Notes under the pieces: generated by a model
Seen by the model: only the letters and a program-made list of their open reading frames with translations
The model's database searches: none
What the model was told of the DNA's origin: nothing
Made by a program: the position numbers and the translations under genes
Source of the DNA: Halichondria panicea
Taxonomy: Eukaryota; Porifera; Demospongiae; Suberitida; Halichondriidae
DNA length: 64,000 bases
Assembly (NCBI RefSeq): GCF_963675165.1
Contig: NC_087389.1
Coordinates: 4,276,830 to 4,340,829 of the forward strand
Direction: 5' to 3'
In this document: piece after piece, positions 1 through 10,946 of the stretch
Layout of the letters: each line of letters opens with the position of its first letter
Position numbering within the stretch: position 1 is the stretch's first letter

Positions 1-1840
1 CCTTCAGGGGCATGCATGCATGATCTCTCTTGAGTAGCCAACATGTATATAGTCTAGATTAAGAATTCATTCTCAACTCTATAACTTATGTATATACTCT
101 TTGTTCTCAGTATGCCTTTTTATTGCTGTCATATAGCAACTGGCAATAAAATCATTATTGACCAATCACTCGGTTTGTATGGATACACTGAATTCTACCC
201 TCCGGTATCATGCACCTGGACTAACATCCAGACGCTCCTGCATGTCCAAAGTAATCCCCCATGATGGAACATATATATAGCACTGCAGTAGCTGGTGACG
301 TTTAACAAGAGTCCAACTGTAATTGCTGAACGAGTTTGAACGTACGTTTGGCCTAATATATATAGCTATACACTGACCAAACCTATATACAAGAGCATGG
401 TTACATTTACTCCACTTGATACCCCATGCATGCATGCAGGGAGTTGCAACTAACACTATACAAGGATATAAAAATAATATACTGTCACAAAAAGCACATG
501 CGTGCATGTCTTAACTATATCATGCAGGCATGCATGCATGCATGTATACATTATATACATGCAGAGTATTTTACACCATAATTATATATAATTATAGCGG
601 GTAAATTTGGCAATTTTCATTTGACGATGTTGCATGGAACAGCGCCCTATATAATATTATATGAACCTTGTGAGTTCGCATACACTCAATGCCTTTAATA
701 CTGCAAATCTTTGAGCATGCGCAATTAAAAAGGCTGCAGTAACACGCAGCGCGGGAACAAATATCTGGACAGCGATTTAGTAAATCAGGACACCGATTTA
801 GTAAAGCGTGAGACCGGTACGTGAGACCGCTTTAATTATAGTAGTGGGACACTGATATAGTGAAATAGTGAAGTGCATGACGTGGATTAGACATGCAGTT
901 TTTACACATGGTGTTTTGACACAAACGACACTCCATAGTATACTACGGCACGGCATTATTAACCACGTGGGATATACTGGGCATTGGCGATTTTTAATTT
1001 TTGGTGACCCTCATGCATGCACCTTCATTCGCCAAATCGACAATTACCCACTATAATTACCCACTATATACAGTATATATGTATACATGTGCACACTTAC
1101 TCAATGATCAGTCTTGGTGCATGCATGCATCAGATAGTGCATTTTGGGGGCATCAGTATAGAGCTCACAAAAGGCTATTGAAGGGTTTTTGAGGTAAGCA
1201 ACTTCATCTGAGTGTCGAGATCTGGGGAAAATAGATGGTCTGTGATTTCCAGCATGAGAAGGTAATTGCTCCAATGTGGGTTATCTTCAGGAACAAATTG
1301 GGCCACCATGCATGAAAGGAAACAGGCGGCTCAGTAACCATGCACGACTGCATGCTGAAGGTAAATGCAAATCAATACCTTTTCTTTTGTTTCAGCTACT
1401 GTGGAAAAACACTGACGACAAGGCGGTCTGTATATGCACTCGCTCCTTCCTTAAGCCTCCCATAAATGAACTAGCAGGATTATCATTGCATGCTAGCAAC
1501 CATTGGTCAACCACTTCAGAGTGCCAAAAACTCTGAGGGGTTCACTCCCATTTATACCCACCACTTCTACTATACTGATTATCATTGACCCTGCATGCCC
1601 CACACTATTCCTACACTATTCGGAATTTCCAATATAATATTGACTGAGTCCTATACACTATTACTTTAATTCATCGTCCTAACACTATATATAATCTGCA
1701 GCTATAATAATTATTGCACGAGAACATAATTATAACATCAAATCTATATAAGGTATATAGGGGTGGGCACGTTATCATACTGGTATAATGATGGGCACAC
1801 TTTCGACAGCACTGCCAAACATGATTCTACAGTTACTGTA
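1..1840. other. Gene-free AT-rich stretch with TGCATGCA strings
   Basis: I see no gene here. The short open frames have no recognisable motif and no convincing splice structure. The stretch carries repeated self-complementary TGCATGCA strings, for example near 10-21, 425-436, 522-543 and 1012-1020. Such strings recur through the window. It may hold missing 5' exons of the HECT-like gene that follows, but none could be recognised. Confidence 0.5.
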
Positions 1841-1841
1841 G

Positions 1842-2711
1842 CACAGTGAATCTGCCTATGAGCGTCTCTTTGATGGTAGCTCACTCTTGTGTCCTGTAGT
1901 CCACCCTGAAATGGATAAAGCGTGTCTCTCCACCTTTGGTCTTGTACTTTCACATTCGTACATAATGTCAGGAATTCTTCCGATTCGGATTGCCTTCCCT
2001 TGTTTAGTTCAATCTCTGCTAGGAACTTCTGTCTCATTAAGTGATACTGTTCTTTTGGAGTCATTCATCGATAGTGTAAGTATTCACTAGGCAGGTATTC
2101 TTAAGGAAGCTATGGCTGTGGTTGGACAGCAAGTTCCTGTGTTTTCTTCTGAAATCAAATGCGAATTAATATCACTGTTCAGTCGATACAATAGCAGACA
2201 AGTGCCTACCCCAAATAGTTTAAAGCAGATGGTGGTAAACTTGGCTAGGTACGAGTTTGTTTCAAAGCCTGCTGCTGCTTTGTCTCTTATCCATTGCGGA
2301 GTGCCTGAGCAACACCAAGTGTTCTGGGATAACATGATGGTTGATGGTCTTCGAATGCTTTACTGGGCACTGAGTGTGTCTTCTGCCATGGTGTTGAAGA
2401 TGCTCGAGGAAGCTGAAGGTGGTGATCAATCCCAAGATAGGGTTTTAGGTTATCTGCGTCAATTTATAGGAAATATGGGACTGGATGAATTGCGAACTTT
2501 TCTGCGCTTCGTTACTGGCAGCTCAGTGTGTTCCTCCTCAAAAATATCTCTAGAATTTAACGCTCTTACCGGTTCTTCACGTAGACCCATTGCCCTCACC
2601 TGTGCACCATCCCTGATTCTATCCTCAACATACCCTTCATACCAAGTGTTTGTTTCTGAGTTCCGAGCTTGTTTGTCAAGCGAGTACTTGTGGAGAATGG
2701 ACAGCTATTGA
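1842..2711 (+). pseudogene. HECT-domain E3-ligase-like gene, last exon, one in-frame stop
   Basis: A single reading frame runs from an acceptor-like TGTAG ending at 1841 to the stop at 2709-2711. It encodes about 290 residues resembling the HECT-like domain of G2E3-type ubiquitin ligases, which pass ubiquitin through a catalytic cysteine. Family-like stretches are SGILPIRIAFPCLVQSLLG, VVNLARYEFVSKP, GYLRQFIGNMGLDELRTFLR and RRPIALTC; the last holds the expected catalytic Cys in the C-lobe. The frame is interrupted only by TAG at 2088-2090, between FIDSVSIH and AGILKEAM, with no change of frame across it. This suggests a recent pseudogene, a polymorphism or a sequencing error. No upstream exons were found. 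An AATAAA lies at 2853-2858. HECT-like ORFs of this kind are often multicopy in invertebrates and fish, and its neighbours here are mobile-element-type genes. Family call is from motif memory. Confidence 0.7.
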
Positions 2712-3439
2712 CGTTTGCAATATTGATAACACTGCATGCATGTCTGTCAATGTTTTTTGGCCATAATTATTACCTTTATGACGATGTTATTGTATTGTAA
2801 AGCATTCATCGCTGTGATTTTTGTATTACTGAGTGATGTAGGTATATAGGTCCAATAAAAAGCATGCAAGCTTTGGTCCCAGGAGAATTGTTATATATAA
2901 CACCTATAACTTATGAATGCAAAATTAGCAAGACCTTCTTTCTATACATGCATGCAAGTAGTACATGCATGTGCTTGCATTTGTCACAGTGAAGATATAA
3001 TTATATAGTTATCTGCATGAGCTTAACATGATTATCATGTTGCAAGCATGCATGTAAAAATTATGATTGTTCCACAAATGTTCCACGTTCAAATGCTATA
3101 TGAATCAGTAGGTTGTACATAGGATTGTAGCAATTTTTCACATTGCAAATGTTTTTCTATCCGGATTCAGGTATAATTGAAGACGGTGCCACAAGCCAAT
3201 GAGAAATTTGACTCAGACTAACAAACAGCATCTGTAAAACTATATGACAATATCTACCAAGTGTATATACAGTGGCTACGTACTTGCAACCTATTCCAGT
3301 ATAATAATAATATACGTCCTAACATTGTGTATTGGCAGTACTACTATAATATTAGTCATACTCTTTATAGTGTGTCTATATAATTATGTGTACCTGCATC
3401 TGACAGACATTCATTAACATAAATGATAAAAATTATATA
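2712..3439. other. Intergenic stretch with a repeat end
   Basis: No gene is visible. At 3127-3170 lies a sequence ending in CACATTGCAAATGTTTTTCT that matches the outer arm of the foldback element at 11819-12366, so this is probably a fragment of the same repeat family. A weaker relative sits near 44500. Confidence 0.4.
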
Positions 3440-3587
3440 CAGTGGAACCCCTCTTAACGGCCAACTGCGACATAACGGCCAGACACCCAGGTCCCAAAAG
3501 TTTGCATACAAAACAACCCCTTAACAACGGCCAAAACTTTTTGTTCTCCAATTAAAGGTGTCCGTTATAGAGGGGTTCCATGCACTG
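3440..3587. mobile_element. Short TIR element (MITE), mariner-like ends
   Basis: The element starts CAGTGGAACCCCTCTTAACG and ends with its near reverse complement (ATAGAGGGGTTCCATGCACTG). It is flanked by TA on both sides (3438-3439 and 3588-3589), as expected for Tc1/mariner-type target duplication. It is about 148 bp and has no coding capacity. It lies just downstream of the integrase-type gene. Confidence 0.75.
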
Positions 3588-3659
3588 TACCATCATTCAA
3601 CTTGGATATAAATTTGTAATTATTACTGGCATTACGCACTGCACATTCATTAACAAATC

Positions 3660-5290
3660 TCAGTTAATCAAAGTACGTAAAAAAGTAAGTGTTTCAACAT
3701 ACAGTTCTATCCCAAAATTATCGCTGTCTGCCAGAGGATTTACTCTTTCCTTCAACAAAGCCATATTCTCATCAGACAATGCAAGACCAATTGGGGGTAT
3801 ACGAACTGTGTAATCGTCATCACCCGTACTGATTTCTTCGTCTACACCATACATTTCATCAATATGTTCGAAAAAGTCTAGGGCTTGAAGTCCTCTTCTC
3901 TGCATTTGAAGTGCTCCCCGCACAAATAATTGATGTGGTGTTAGATTGTGTTCCGTTCGAACCCCATGACAGTTCCAACCCTCCATAAATACTTTCAGTG
4001 ACTGGTTGATACGTGGAAGATAGACGTACTGTAAACAATACCGATGAAACATGTTATCAGGATCCAAGTAACCATGTTGCTCTAGGTAATAGAATAACTT
4101 GTAAAATATCACTGTTACGCAACGATGCATATCGCGCCAGAGGCGCTCAATCCGCTGGTTGTGCACGGAACTGCCAGTTATCATGCTGTTGCGGTCATAT
4201 CCTCTACTCTCTAGCATATGTGCTGCTACACGATAATTTTCACCACCGTAGTCAGATCGCATTCTTGACGGTAGTCCAAACCGTTGGACAGCTGAAAGGA
4301 AGAGATTATAAACTGTTTCGGCAGTGTTATTATTGCTACAGCGAAGAAACACGACGAGTCTGCTATATCCGTCAATAGCCCCGTGCGTTACCATGCCCCA
4401 TCTCACAAGCGTGGTGGCCATCTGTACGAATACAAGATATGATTAGTATGCATGTATTGTATACACAAGTCTTGCTACTACTATAATAATAAGGCTCCAA
4501 CCTATATACATGCATGTACACACATCTGGGCTCCTTTATCTAAAACTTAATTGACACACATTAACCATAAACCTGGTCACACAACACCTATATATGACTT
4601 ACCCATGTGCCATAGAGAGTTGGGCGAGGGAACAGAGTAAGGGCGCCGAGCAGTGAGGATTCCTCTCCATCTCAGAGCTGCATTCAGGGGATCGGTTGCG
4701 TGGATAGCATTACGCACCCTTTGTCTAGTGACAGCATATCCCAATGACCGTAGTCGCCCAATCACCAGTGTCTCTCCCATATTTGGCATTTCTCGACGCA
4801 CCTGTTGGAGCTTTGTACGTAGATCACTGTCACTTATACTTCTTGCAGCACTATGAACATCTAGAATGCCGAACTCCCCTCTTCTTCTATAGATAGTCAT
4901 TCGAGAGACACCCAATAGTTTACTAATCTCAGTCCAAGTGAAATTTAAACTACATAGGTATTCCAACTGGTCTTGACAAATAAATAGCTGGGGACGGCCA
5001 CGTCCTACTCTCCTAGCAACCTGGGGAACTTGGTAGCCTCCGTCTGTGTGTGCATCCAACTCATCAAGTCGAGTGTACCACATTGTCTTGAGCAACACAC
5101 AACTGTCCATTATTTCCTTCAATGCCGTGCAAACTTCAATCGTCTCATCATCGCCATCATCTTCAATTTGTACACGAAGGGAAGATAGAGCATGTATACA
5201 AACCTCAAACCTCTCAATAACGAACTGGGCATAACTAGTAGACTGAGTATAATCGATTTCTCTATCTACCGTAGTAAGGAAAGTCTCCAT
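3660..5290 (-). pseudogene. DDE integrase-core transposase-like gene, frame broken at splice junction
   Basis: Two minus-strand exons, about 5290-4603 and 4421-3660, encode a helix-turn-helix protein followed by an integrase core. Exon 1 has an N-terminal helical part, then a basic segment and an HTH (LNFTWTEISKLLGVSRMTIYRR), then SVPSPNSLWHM. Exon 2 carries the catalytic triad: D in HGAIDGYSR, D in RSDYGGEN and E in RIERLW. This resembles the metazoan integrase-core proteins that read SLWH-D-G...RW at this junction. The donor (ATGG|GTAAGT) leaves phase 1 and the acceptor (GTACAG|ATGGCC) restores the expected D-G, but the downstream frame is then off by one base within about 12 nt. So the gene appears disabled by a single-base deletion near 4410, or the assembly has an error. 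An upstream ATG at 5386 exists, but its extra 32 residues overlap a repeat end, so 5290 is preferred. Confidence 0.75.
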
Positions 5291-5334
5291 TTCTTGGAGA
5301 AATGTTTCCCATCCCCACACTCGATCTCCAGCTC

Positions 5335-5410
5335 CAGCTCTAGTTGGGCGGAGCCCGACCGTCCCTGACGGGAGGTCGGGGGACATGCTTATATAGGATT
5401 TGTACTTGTG
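5335..5410 (+). repeat. Left inverted end: GC box, hairpin and TATA motif
   Basis: Reading rightward: GGGCGGAGCCCG, a hairpin (CCCGACCGTCCC-TGA-CGGGAGGTCGGG with one bulge), then CTTATATAGGATTTGTACT. The same order, with a different hairpin sequence but identical CTTATATAGGATTTGTACT, occurs in inverted orientation at 7390-7464. The two ends enclose about 2.1 kb and point inward. They could be terminal repeats of one element, or promoter cassettes, since TATATA lies about 150 bp upstream of the enclosed Cys-pair ORF. Confidence 0.65.
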
Positions 5411-5550
5411 TGTTATGTAATACTGCTTGGAGCATCATGAATATAATCATTTTAAGTGGGTGTTAAACGCAATATGCACCGCACTGCACCACACTGGCTG
5501 GCACTGAACAACATGACTTTGCTACTAAATAAATAAAGTACTGAGCAAGA

Positions 5551-5795
5551 ATGGCCCAAGTGCTACAATGTTTTGGATGTGGGGATGAGCTATCAAGGCC
5601 TGGTAACAGGAGAGCTCTTGATGGTCCAGCTGGAAAGGAAGTGTTGGACCTGTGGACAATGCTACTGGAGAATGAGGAAGAACAGATGTGTGCTGATGTC
5701 GACATTAACAGTATTGTAAATGGCAGTGATAAAAACAGATTGCCCAAAATGTGCAGGAAATGTTTCGGTAGATATAGCAGCTTTCTTGAAGCACA
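5551..5795 (+). CDS. Cys-pair (zinc-binding-like) N-terminal exon, truncated gene
   Basis: The frame opens with ATG at 5551 and reads CFGCGDELSRPGNRRALDGP, then an acidic segment, then LPKMCRKCFGRYSSFLEA. The two CxxC pairs suggest a zinc-binding N-terminal domain like those of transposase or DNA-binding proteins of animals, but I do not recognise the family with certainty. The exon ends at a good donor (GCACAG|GTAATA, about 5795). No continuation on the plus strand is visible, because the downstream DNA is the antisense 3' end of the RecQ-like gene. It starts about 150 bp inside the left inverted end. Probably the remaining 5' exon of an element gene whose body was deleted. Confidence 0.5.
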
Positions 5796-5869
5796 GGTAA
5801 TAATGAAAATAAAATTTGTAATTAGCTGAAAGAAGTAACTAAGTCTTAGGTCACACTGTCCACATAAAC

Positions 5870-7276
5870 ATGACTTAGAACAAGCACAAGCAATTGAAAC
5901 CGAGATCAACATGTTTGTAATTGTCAATATTTCGGAAAAGACTATCCCTTCTACAATCTGTAGTGTTGAAGTTTGAAGCATATTCTTTAATCTCATTATC
6001 AACTTGATGGTAAATTCTTGCCTTCAAAAGGGTTACACGTGATGGTTTACCATCTCGACCTGCTCTACCAGTCTCTTGTACATAGCTACTGATATCGTCT
6101 GACAGGCCAACATGAATGATTTACCGAATGTTGGGACAATCAACACCCATACCAAATTCCATAGTAGCTACAACAATGCGAAGATTGCCATCACCCTTAA
6201 ATAAACGAATGATTTCAGATTTATGGGCTGGATCAGTGACACTTGTAAACATGTCCACGAGGCGAAATTCAGGAAGATCAGGTGCATCATCAGGATTTGT
6301 GAATGCAGCTCCAAGGTAATCCTTAAAGAAGAGGTACATGTCACCACACACCAAAAGAACGTCCATATATGATTGTTGTGGGAAACTTGTTTCTCTCGAT
6401 TACCAATTTCTGGGCCAAGTTTTGGAATGTCTCTGGTATACTTTTGAACAATCCAACAGCATAAATCAAATTTGGGATTACTGGGACTCTCGTAATGACA
6501 AATGGGTTTCTTAGGCCAACAATACGAGAAATGAATGAAATGTCACTTCGGGTAGCTGTTGCTGTTAGCGCCATCACATGAACTGATGTTGGAATGAGGC
6601 TGCGCACTTCTCTAATTCTCAACAGCATTTGCCTGAAAGTCTCACCCCTGCAATAATATTATTGGTACACATGTTAATAATAAACGATGAGTCAAATACA
6701 TACCATTTCTTCACACAATGAGCTTCATCGATTATCAAAGCCTTGAGTCTATTAGCATACACATCTCCCCCCAGAAGTCTTCTCCAATGCTTCTTGCTGA
6801 TGATCATTTCAGGTGTAAAGAATACTAGCTGATACTTTCCGTGGAAGATCGCATCCATTGTAGCTGCATCAGACATCTCGCCCGAGACATATGTGCTAGA
6901 GATGCCTTTAGAACAATAGATGGCTACCTATATAATAATAGAATAAAAGCATCCAGCTTAGAATGATCTAGTTATGTGTAAACAGCTCATATGCACATGT
7001 ACGTATAATTATATGTATGTTCTATCTAGCCTTACATACCTGATCATGAATGATGGCCAGCAGAGGACTGGAGTAACTACTACTACTACAATAGAATGAC
7101 CTTTCTCCTTCTCCAATATTTTGTCAAATGCTGCAGGCAAACAAGCATAGCAAAGGCTCTTTCCAAATCCAGTAGGCAATACAGCAAAGACATCTCTGTC
7201 TCTCAGAAAAGAAGTGACTACTTCCAAGCTGGTTAGCAGCTTCTGTAGCTGTGACAACTTGTGTAACTTTCTCCAT
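5870..7276 (-). pseudogene. RecQ-like DNA helicase pseudogene
   Basis: Minus-strand exons carry superfamily 2 helicase motifs in RecQ order: Walker A PTGFGKS (about 7160), FFTPEMI, DEAHCVKKW (motif II, about 6720), MALTATAT (motif III, about 6560), ATMEFGMGVDCPNIR (motif V, about 6140) and QETGRAGRDGKPSR (motif VI, about 6075), then a Cys-rich tail (CSKSCLCGQCD). Two introns fit GT-AG: about 7036-6933 and 6708-6652. The frame is broken at least four times: near 7250 (the ATG at 7276 is in another frame from the Walker A exon), near 7075 (between the VVVV run and PLLAIIHDQ), near 6350, and near 5900. In addition an in-frame TAA lies at 6121-6123. The gene starts about 115 bp inside the right inverted end, pointing inward. 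RecQ-like genes of this sort are multicopy in some sponges and cnidarians; a mobile-element role here is inference. Confidence 0.8.
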
Positions 7277-7389
7277 TTTGCTCAAGGCAGCTCCGCCCAG
7301 CTGCACACCCACCTAGCTAAGTGGGTGTTAACCAACCACTTGCAATACTGCAATCTGATTGGGCTGCACTCCTCAGTGCAGCAGTACAA

Positions 7390-7464
7390 ATCCTATATAA
7401 GCGTGTCACCCGGCCACCCGTTGGGAACGGGTGCCGGGCTCCGCCCAGCTACTCCAGCTCTTTG
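7390..7464 (-). repeat. Right inverted end: GC box, hairpin and TATA motif
   Basis: On the minus strand this reads GGGCGGAGCCCG, a hairpin based on CACCCGTT...AACGGGTG, then CTTATATAGGATTTGTACT, matching the left end at 5335-5410. A further GGGCGGAGC lies at about 7290 (minus), just upstream of the RecQ-like ATG. The 20-base TATA segment is identical at both ends while the hairpin stems differ in sequence. That suggests the stem structure itself is maintained. Confidence 0.65.
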
Positions 7465-7523
7465 ATCAACCATTTTAATTAATGAACACCCAGTCACCTT
7501 TTGACCTTGAGCCTCGCACTAAA

Positions 7524-7580
7524 TTACAGCACGTCTTGTAACGTTACAGCACGTCTTGTAACGATTACAGCACGTCTTGC
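7524..7580. repeat. Three tandem 20-bp units
   Basis: The unit TTACAGCACGTCTTGTAACG is repeated three times, the last one incomplete. The unit has short self-complementary ends (TTAC/GTAA). No function is evident. Confidence 0.8.
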
Positions 7581-7770
7581 ATGCATGACGTTTTCCCTTA
7601 CTTTATGACGTCCTATAGCGCTATTTATTTTTGTTACACTTGGCGTGCCATACGGCCTGGGGTCGAAGCTACACGGGTCCTTGATGTTAACCACATTTAA
7701 TGTCCCACAATTATGGACGATCATTACCCACTCTTTGCATTTATTATAATTATGGGACTGCTGCATTTAT

Positions 7771-7955
7771 TATGCCTCGGTGCGCATGTGCAAGCGAGGT
7801 ATACGGTATAGTGTGTGTGTGTGTGTAGACCGCTACAGCTGCTCAAGGATGAATCAAGTGCAAGTAAGAGTTTCTATAGGCTTCTAGTCATGTTTACTTG
7901 GATTTTAATTTTAATTCGTGGATTTGCAAAATAATGCTTCGTTCTCGAGTTATCG
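7771..7955 (+). repeat. Dispersed TIR repeat, 5' half (copy 1)
   Basis: It starts TATGCCTCGGTGCGCATGTG, runs through a GT microsatellite (7808-7827) and GCTACAGCTGCTCAAGGAT, and ends near GTTCTCGAGTTAT. It matches, in the opposite orientation, the 5' half of the full copy at 59696-60165. The 3' half is missing here. Confidence 0.7.
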
Positions 7956-9356
7956 GCCAAGACCCGGAAGTTCAATGTAAATGCCGTACACTTATTTAAG
8001 TATGCATTATGCATTACATCATTGGTTGAGTTAGTTCGAGAAAGAGGGTTGACTTCATTCAGTACTGCATTGTGCAGAAGGGAATATTCAAAAGCAACTG
8101 TGACTGTCATATCCAGGTAGATCATCAAGAGCTACAGTCTGAGGCATCACTCGAGGCAAATGCTTTTACAGAAGCCACACTACACTGTGTCAAAGAAGAC
8201 AACTACATTTTAGTTGAGTGACTACCAGCGTTATATTTTCGGTTCCGAAGCATTTGAAGCAGATCTGATCATTGTAAACTGTAAAGGTAAGGTTGTTGTA
8301 AACTAACATTCATTTTGTTGCCATGTATGAACAAAAAGTTATAGGAGGTTGCAAACCAACATTATTTTGTGTATGGTTGATTGGCTGACTGCATAAAACT
8401 GCTGCATGTAACCACGAATTGTGTGTAATAGTGGTATTATTGATCTAGTTTATGAATTAATTCATTCTCATCAGTTGCAATTGTTCTATTAATCTTCCTC
8501 AGTGTTGACGTCCATCACCGCTGACGCTTCGAAGATGTCCGCCATTTTAATATTGGTCCACATATGAACATACACTGAGGATACCCATACACTCATTCCT
8601 CTAGTGTCTGGAGTAATCACAAAAAAGTATTGTGTCATAACTATTCTATATGTATAGAGTCCAAGGTGAGAGTCCAAATTAATGCATTTCACTGTGCCTC
8701 GTGTACAATAACAATGTGCCATAGTTTATCATTGTGCATTTCTTCCTGAAATAGCATCTCACTAGTCTTAATACTGCCGCGAGACCTCTGTTGAATTCAA
8801 AAACAGAGAGTTCCTTTCTTTAAATAGAGTCTACCAAAAAGGGGGTAATCCGTGTATGTAAGGCTACAGATGTTATAGGAAAGGCATGATGTGTTCCTGT
8901 GGGTCCCCTGATAAGGCTGTGGTAATATGGACCAGGCAAGTCTTCTGCTACTAAATCTTGCCTTTATGTTCGACAGGAAGTCATTGCTGAAGATAAAGAA
9001 GCTAATGATTACTCCTGAACGCTTTTAATAAGCTTTAACTCGACACTCTAGAAGTTAATATCACTCAAGATCTACTGATGTATTAAAGAGTCAACCACTC
9101 TTCCTAGCTGGCACTAGCTGTCTGGGAGGCCTTCTTGAACTGAACTGTCTCCCTTTGATAAACAGAGCTAGAAGAAGCAACACTGCTGCAGCATAATTAT
9201 TCTACTTTGATTAGTGTCTCTGGAAAGCTGCCATTTTGGTCACATTGTCATACGTATTCTTCCTTTTTGTAACTTTGTCCGTTTTTTTACAATTTGTATG
9301 ATGAAATTGTTGTCAATAAAAATTATTATTTCGTGCATGCGGATACAAGGTATAAC
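7956..9356. other. No gene recognised
   Basis: About 1.4 kb without a recognisable gene. Open frames are short and carry no motifs. Possible donor-like sequences (for example GTAAGG near 8285) have no matching coding exons. This could be a non-coding transcript or plain intergenic DNA. Confidence 0.4.
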
Positions 9357-10298
9357 TATGGAAAGCCAAACGTTTCAAAATTACCATAAAATGCGCTTGC
9401 GATAAGTACGAAATAGCGCGCGCAAACATTCCGTATATGCGCGTTAATAACCATTCACGCGAGCAAAATCCAAGATTTGCACGCGTGCAAAAGCAAACAA
9501 CTATTCACGCGAGCAAAATTTACTCCAACTCAAAAGTTCACCCAGGGTTCAGGATTTCTTTCTTTATTGCCTCAATCATCATCTCCTTTTTTACTAGCTG
9601 GCTAGACGACCAACAAAGAAATGAAAATGGACACTTTATACAAGAAACCATTGACATTTGCTTGCAACAAGGGACCCCTACTGCCCAAAGTCTAGAGTTG
9701 GTGCTAGGACTGTATTCCTGTTTAAAAAATAAGCACCAGCACCAGTCTAGTTGGGCGGAGTTCACGCTCGTTGGTTGGACTCAGAAGTCTGAAGAAATCT
9801 TCCTTCCAAAGTAGTTTGTAGTTCAGTCTCCCATTGTACTAACAACTGAGAAAGCACTAGCTTCCTGTAGTTCCCCGGCTAATACAAAACTGGTGGCACT
9901 GTACTGCTAGATCTAATAGTGAGACATTCGTCATTCCTATATCCACCAACTCTAGACTTTGGGCACTAGGGGTCCTTTGTTGCAAGCAAATGTCAATGGT
10001 TTGTTCAAAGTGTCTATTAAATTTTAGGTCCATTTTGTATTTCTTTGTTGGTCGTCTAGCTAGCTAGCTAGAAATGATGATTGAGGCAATAAAGAAAGAA
10101 ATCCTGAACCCTGGGTGAACTTTTGTTGGAGTAAATTTTGCTCGCGTGAATAGTTGTTTGCTTTTGCACGCGTGCAAATCTTGGATTTTGCTCGCGTGAA
10201 TGGTTATTAACGCGCGTACACGGAATGTTTGCGCGCGCTATTTTGTACTTATCGCAAGCGTATTTTATGTGTAATTTTGAAACGTTTGGCTTTCCATA
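9357..10298. mobile_element. 942-bp foldback element with 6-bp target duplication
   Basis: The left arm (about 9357-9703) and right arm (about 9944-10298) are near-perfect reverse complements, separated by about 240 bp of unrelated sequence. The ends are TATGGAAAGCC...GGCTTTCCATA, and each side is flanked by TATAAC (9351-9356 and 10299-10304), a clean 6-bp target duplication. The arms contain repeated TTCACGCGAGCAAAAT and its complement, and GCGCGC tracts. Open frames inside are mirrored products of the arms and are not genes. It is non-autonomous; the responsible transposase family is not identifiable from the ends alone. Confidence 0.85.
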
Positions 10299-10568
10299 TA
10301 TAACAGGCCGCCTTTCTCTTCGCGGCCTGAAATCGAGGCTAACATACTATAGAATATCAACAGCGTATCATCTTGGCATAAATAGTAGGTGCAAAGATAG
10401 TACTATAGTACCGATACTATAGCTCATAGTTCCCTGCTAAATACACTCAAATGGGATCTAAAGTAGGTATAAGTCATTGCAAGTTTACAAGCTCAAAACC
10501 ACAAGCCAGATTGAGTGATAGGAAGCATTTCCTGTTTTTAATTAAAAAACTGCCTTGGCGTTCGACTG

Positions 10569-10946
10569 TATGCCTAGGTTTTGTTTTACTTGGAATGCCA
10601 TTGTAGCCTTTTCAAAAGAGTCCGTAGCAACACTTGTTCACCGAGTGTTACTACTCTACTTAGTAGTTAGCTCTGCACTAGAACGCTAGCTATTGGTAGC
10701 TGCAAGAGTGAGCAGAGAGCTGCAAGGCTCTGCTGACTTGTACTTGCACCCATTAATTTTAGACTTGAACTTTTGGCATCGATCGTTTTTAACAACAATC
10801 ATGGTCACTATTTGGTTGATTGCATGCAGCAAAATGTTCATCATGATAATTATAATCAATGTGTGTATAAAAGCTAGCTATTAGTAGTTTTATGTTATGT
10901 AGCTTTGGCACCTCCACTGAGGCATCAGCACCCGTGGTACTTTCAT
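10569..10946 (+). repeat. Dispersed TIR repeat, 3' half (copy 2)
   Basis: It contains the family signatures GCTAGCTATTGGTAGCTGCA and GAGGCATCAGCACC. It corresponds to the 3' half of the copy at 59696-60165, with an internal insertion of AT-rich DNA before the terminal part. Confidence 0.7.

Noticed and set aside
1744..2064. 106-residue minus-strand ORF
   Set aside because: Antisense of the HECT-like exon, whose plus-strand frame carries recognisable family motifs.
9437..9814. 125-residue plus-strand ORF and its 75-residue mirror at 9538-9765
   Set aside because: Both lie within or across the arms of the foldback element and are products of inverted repeats, without homology signals.
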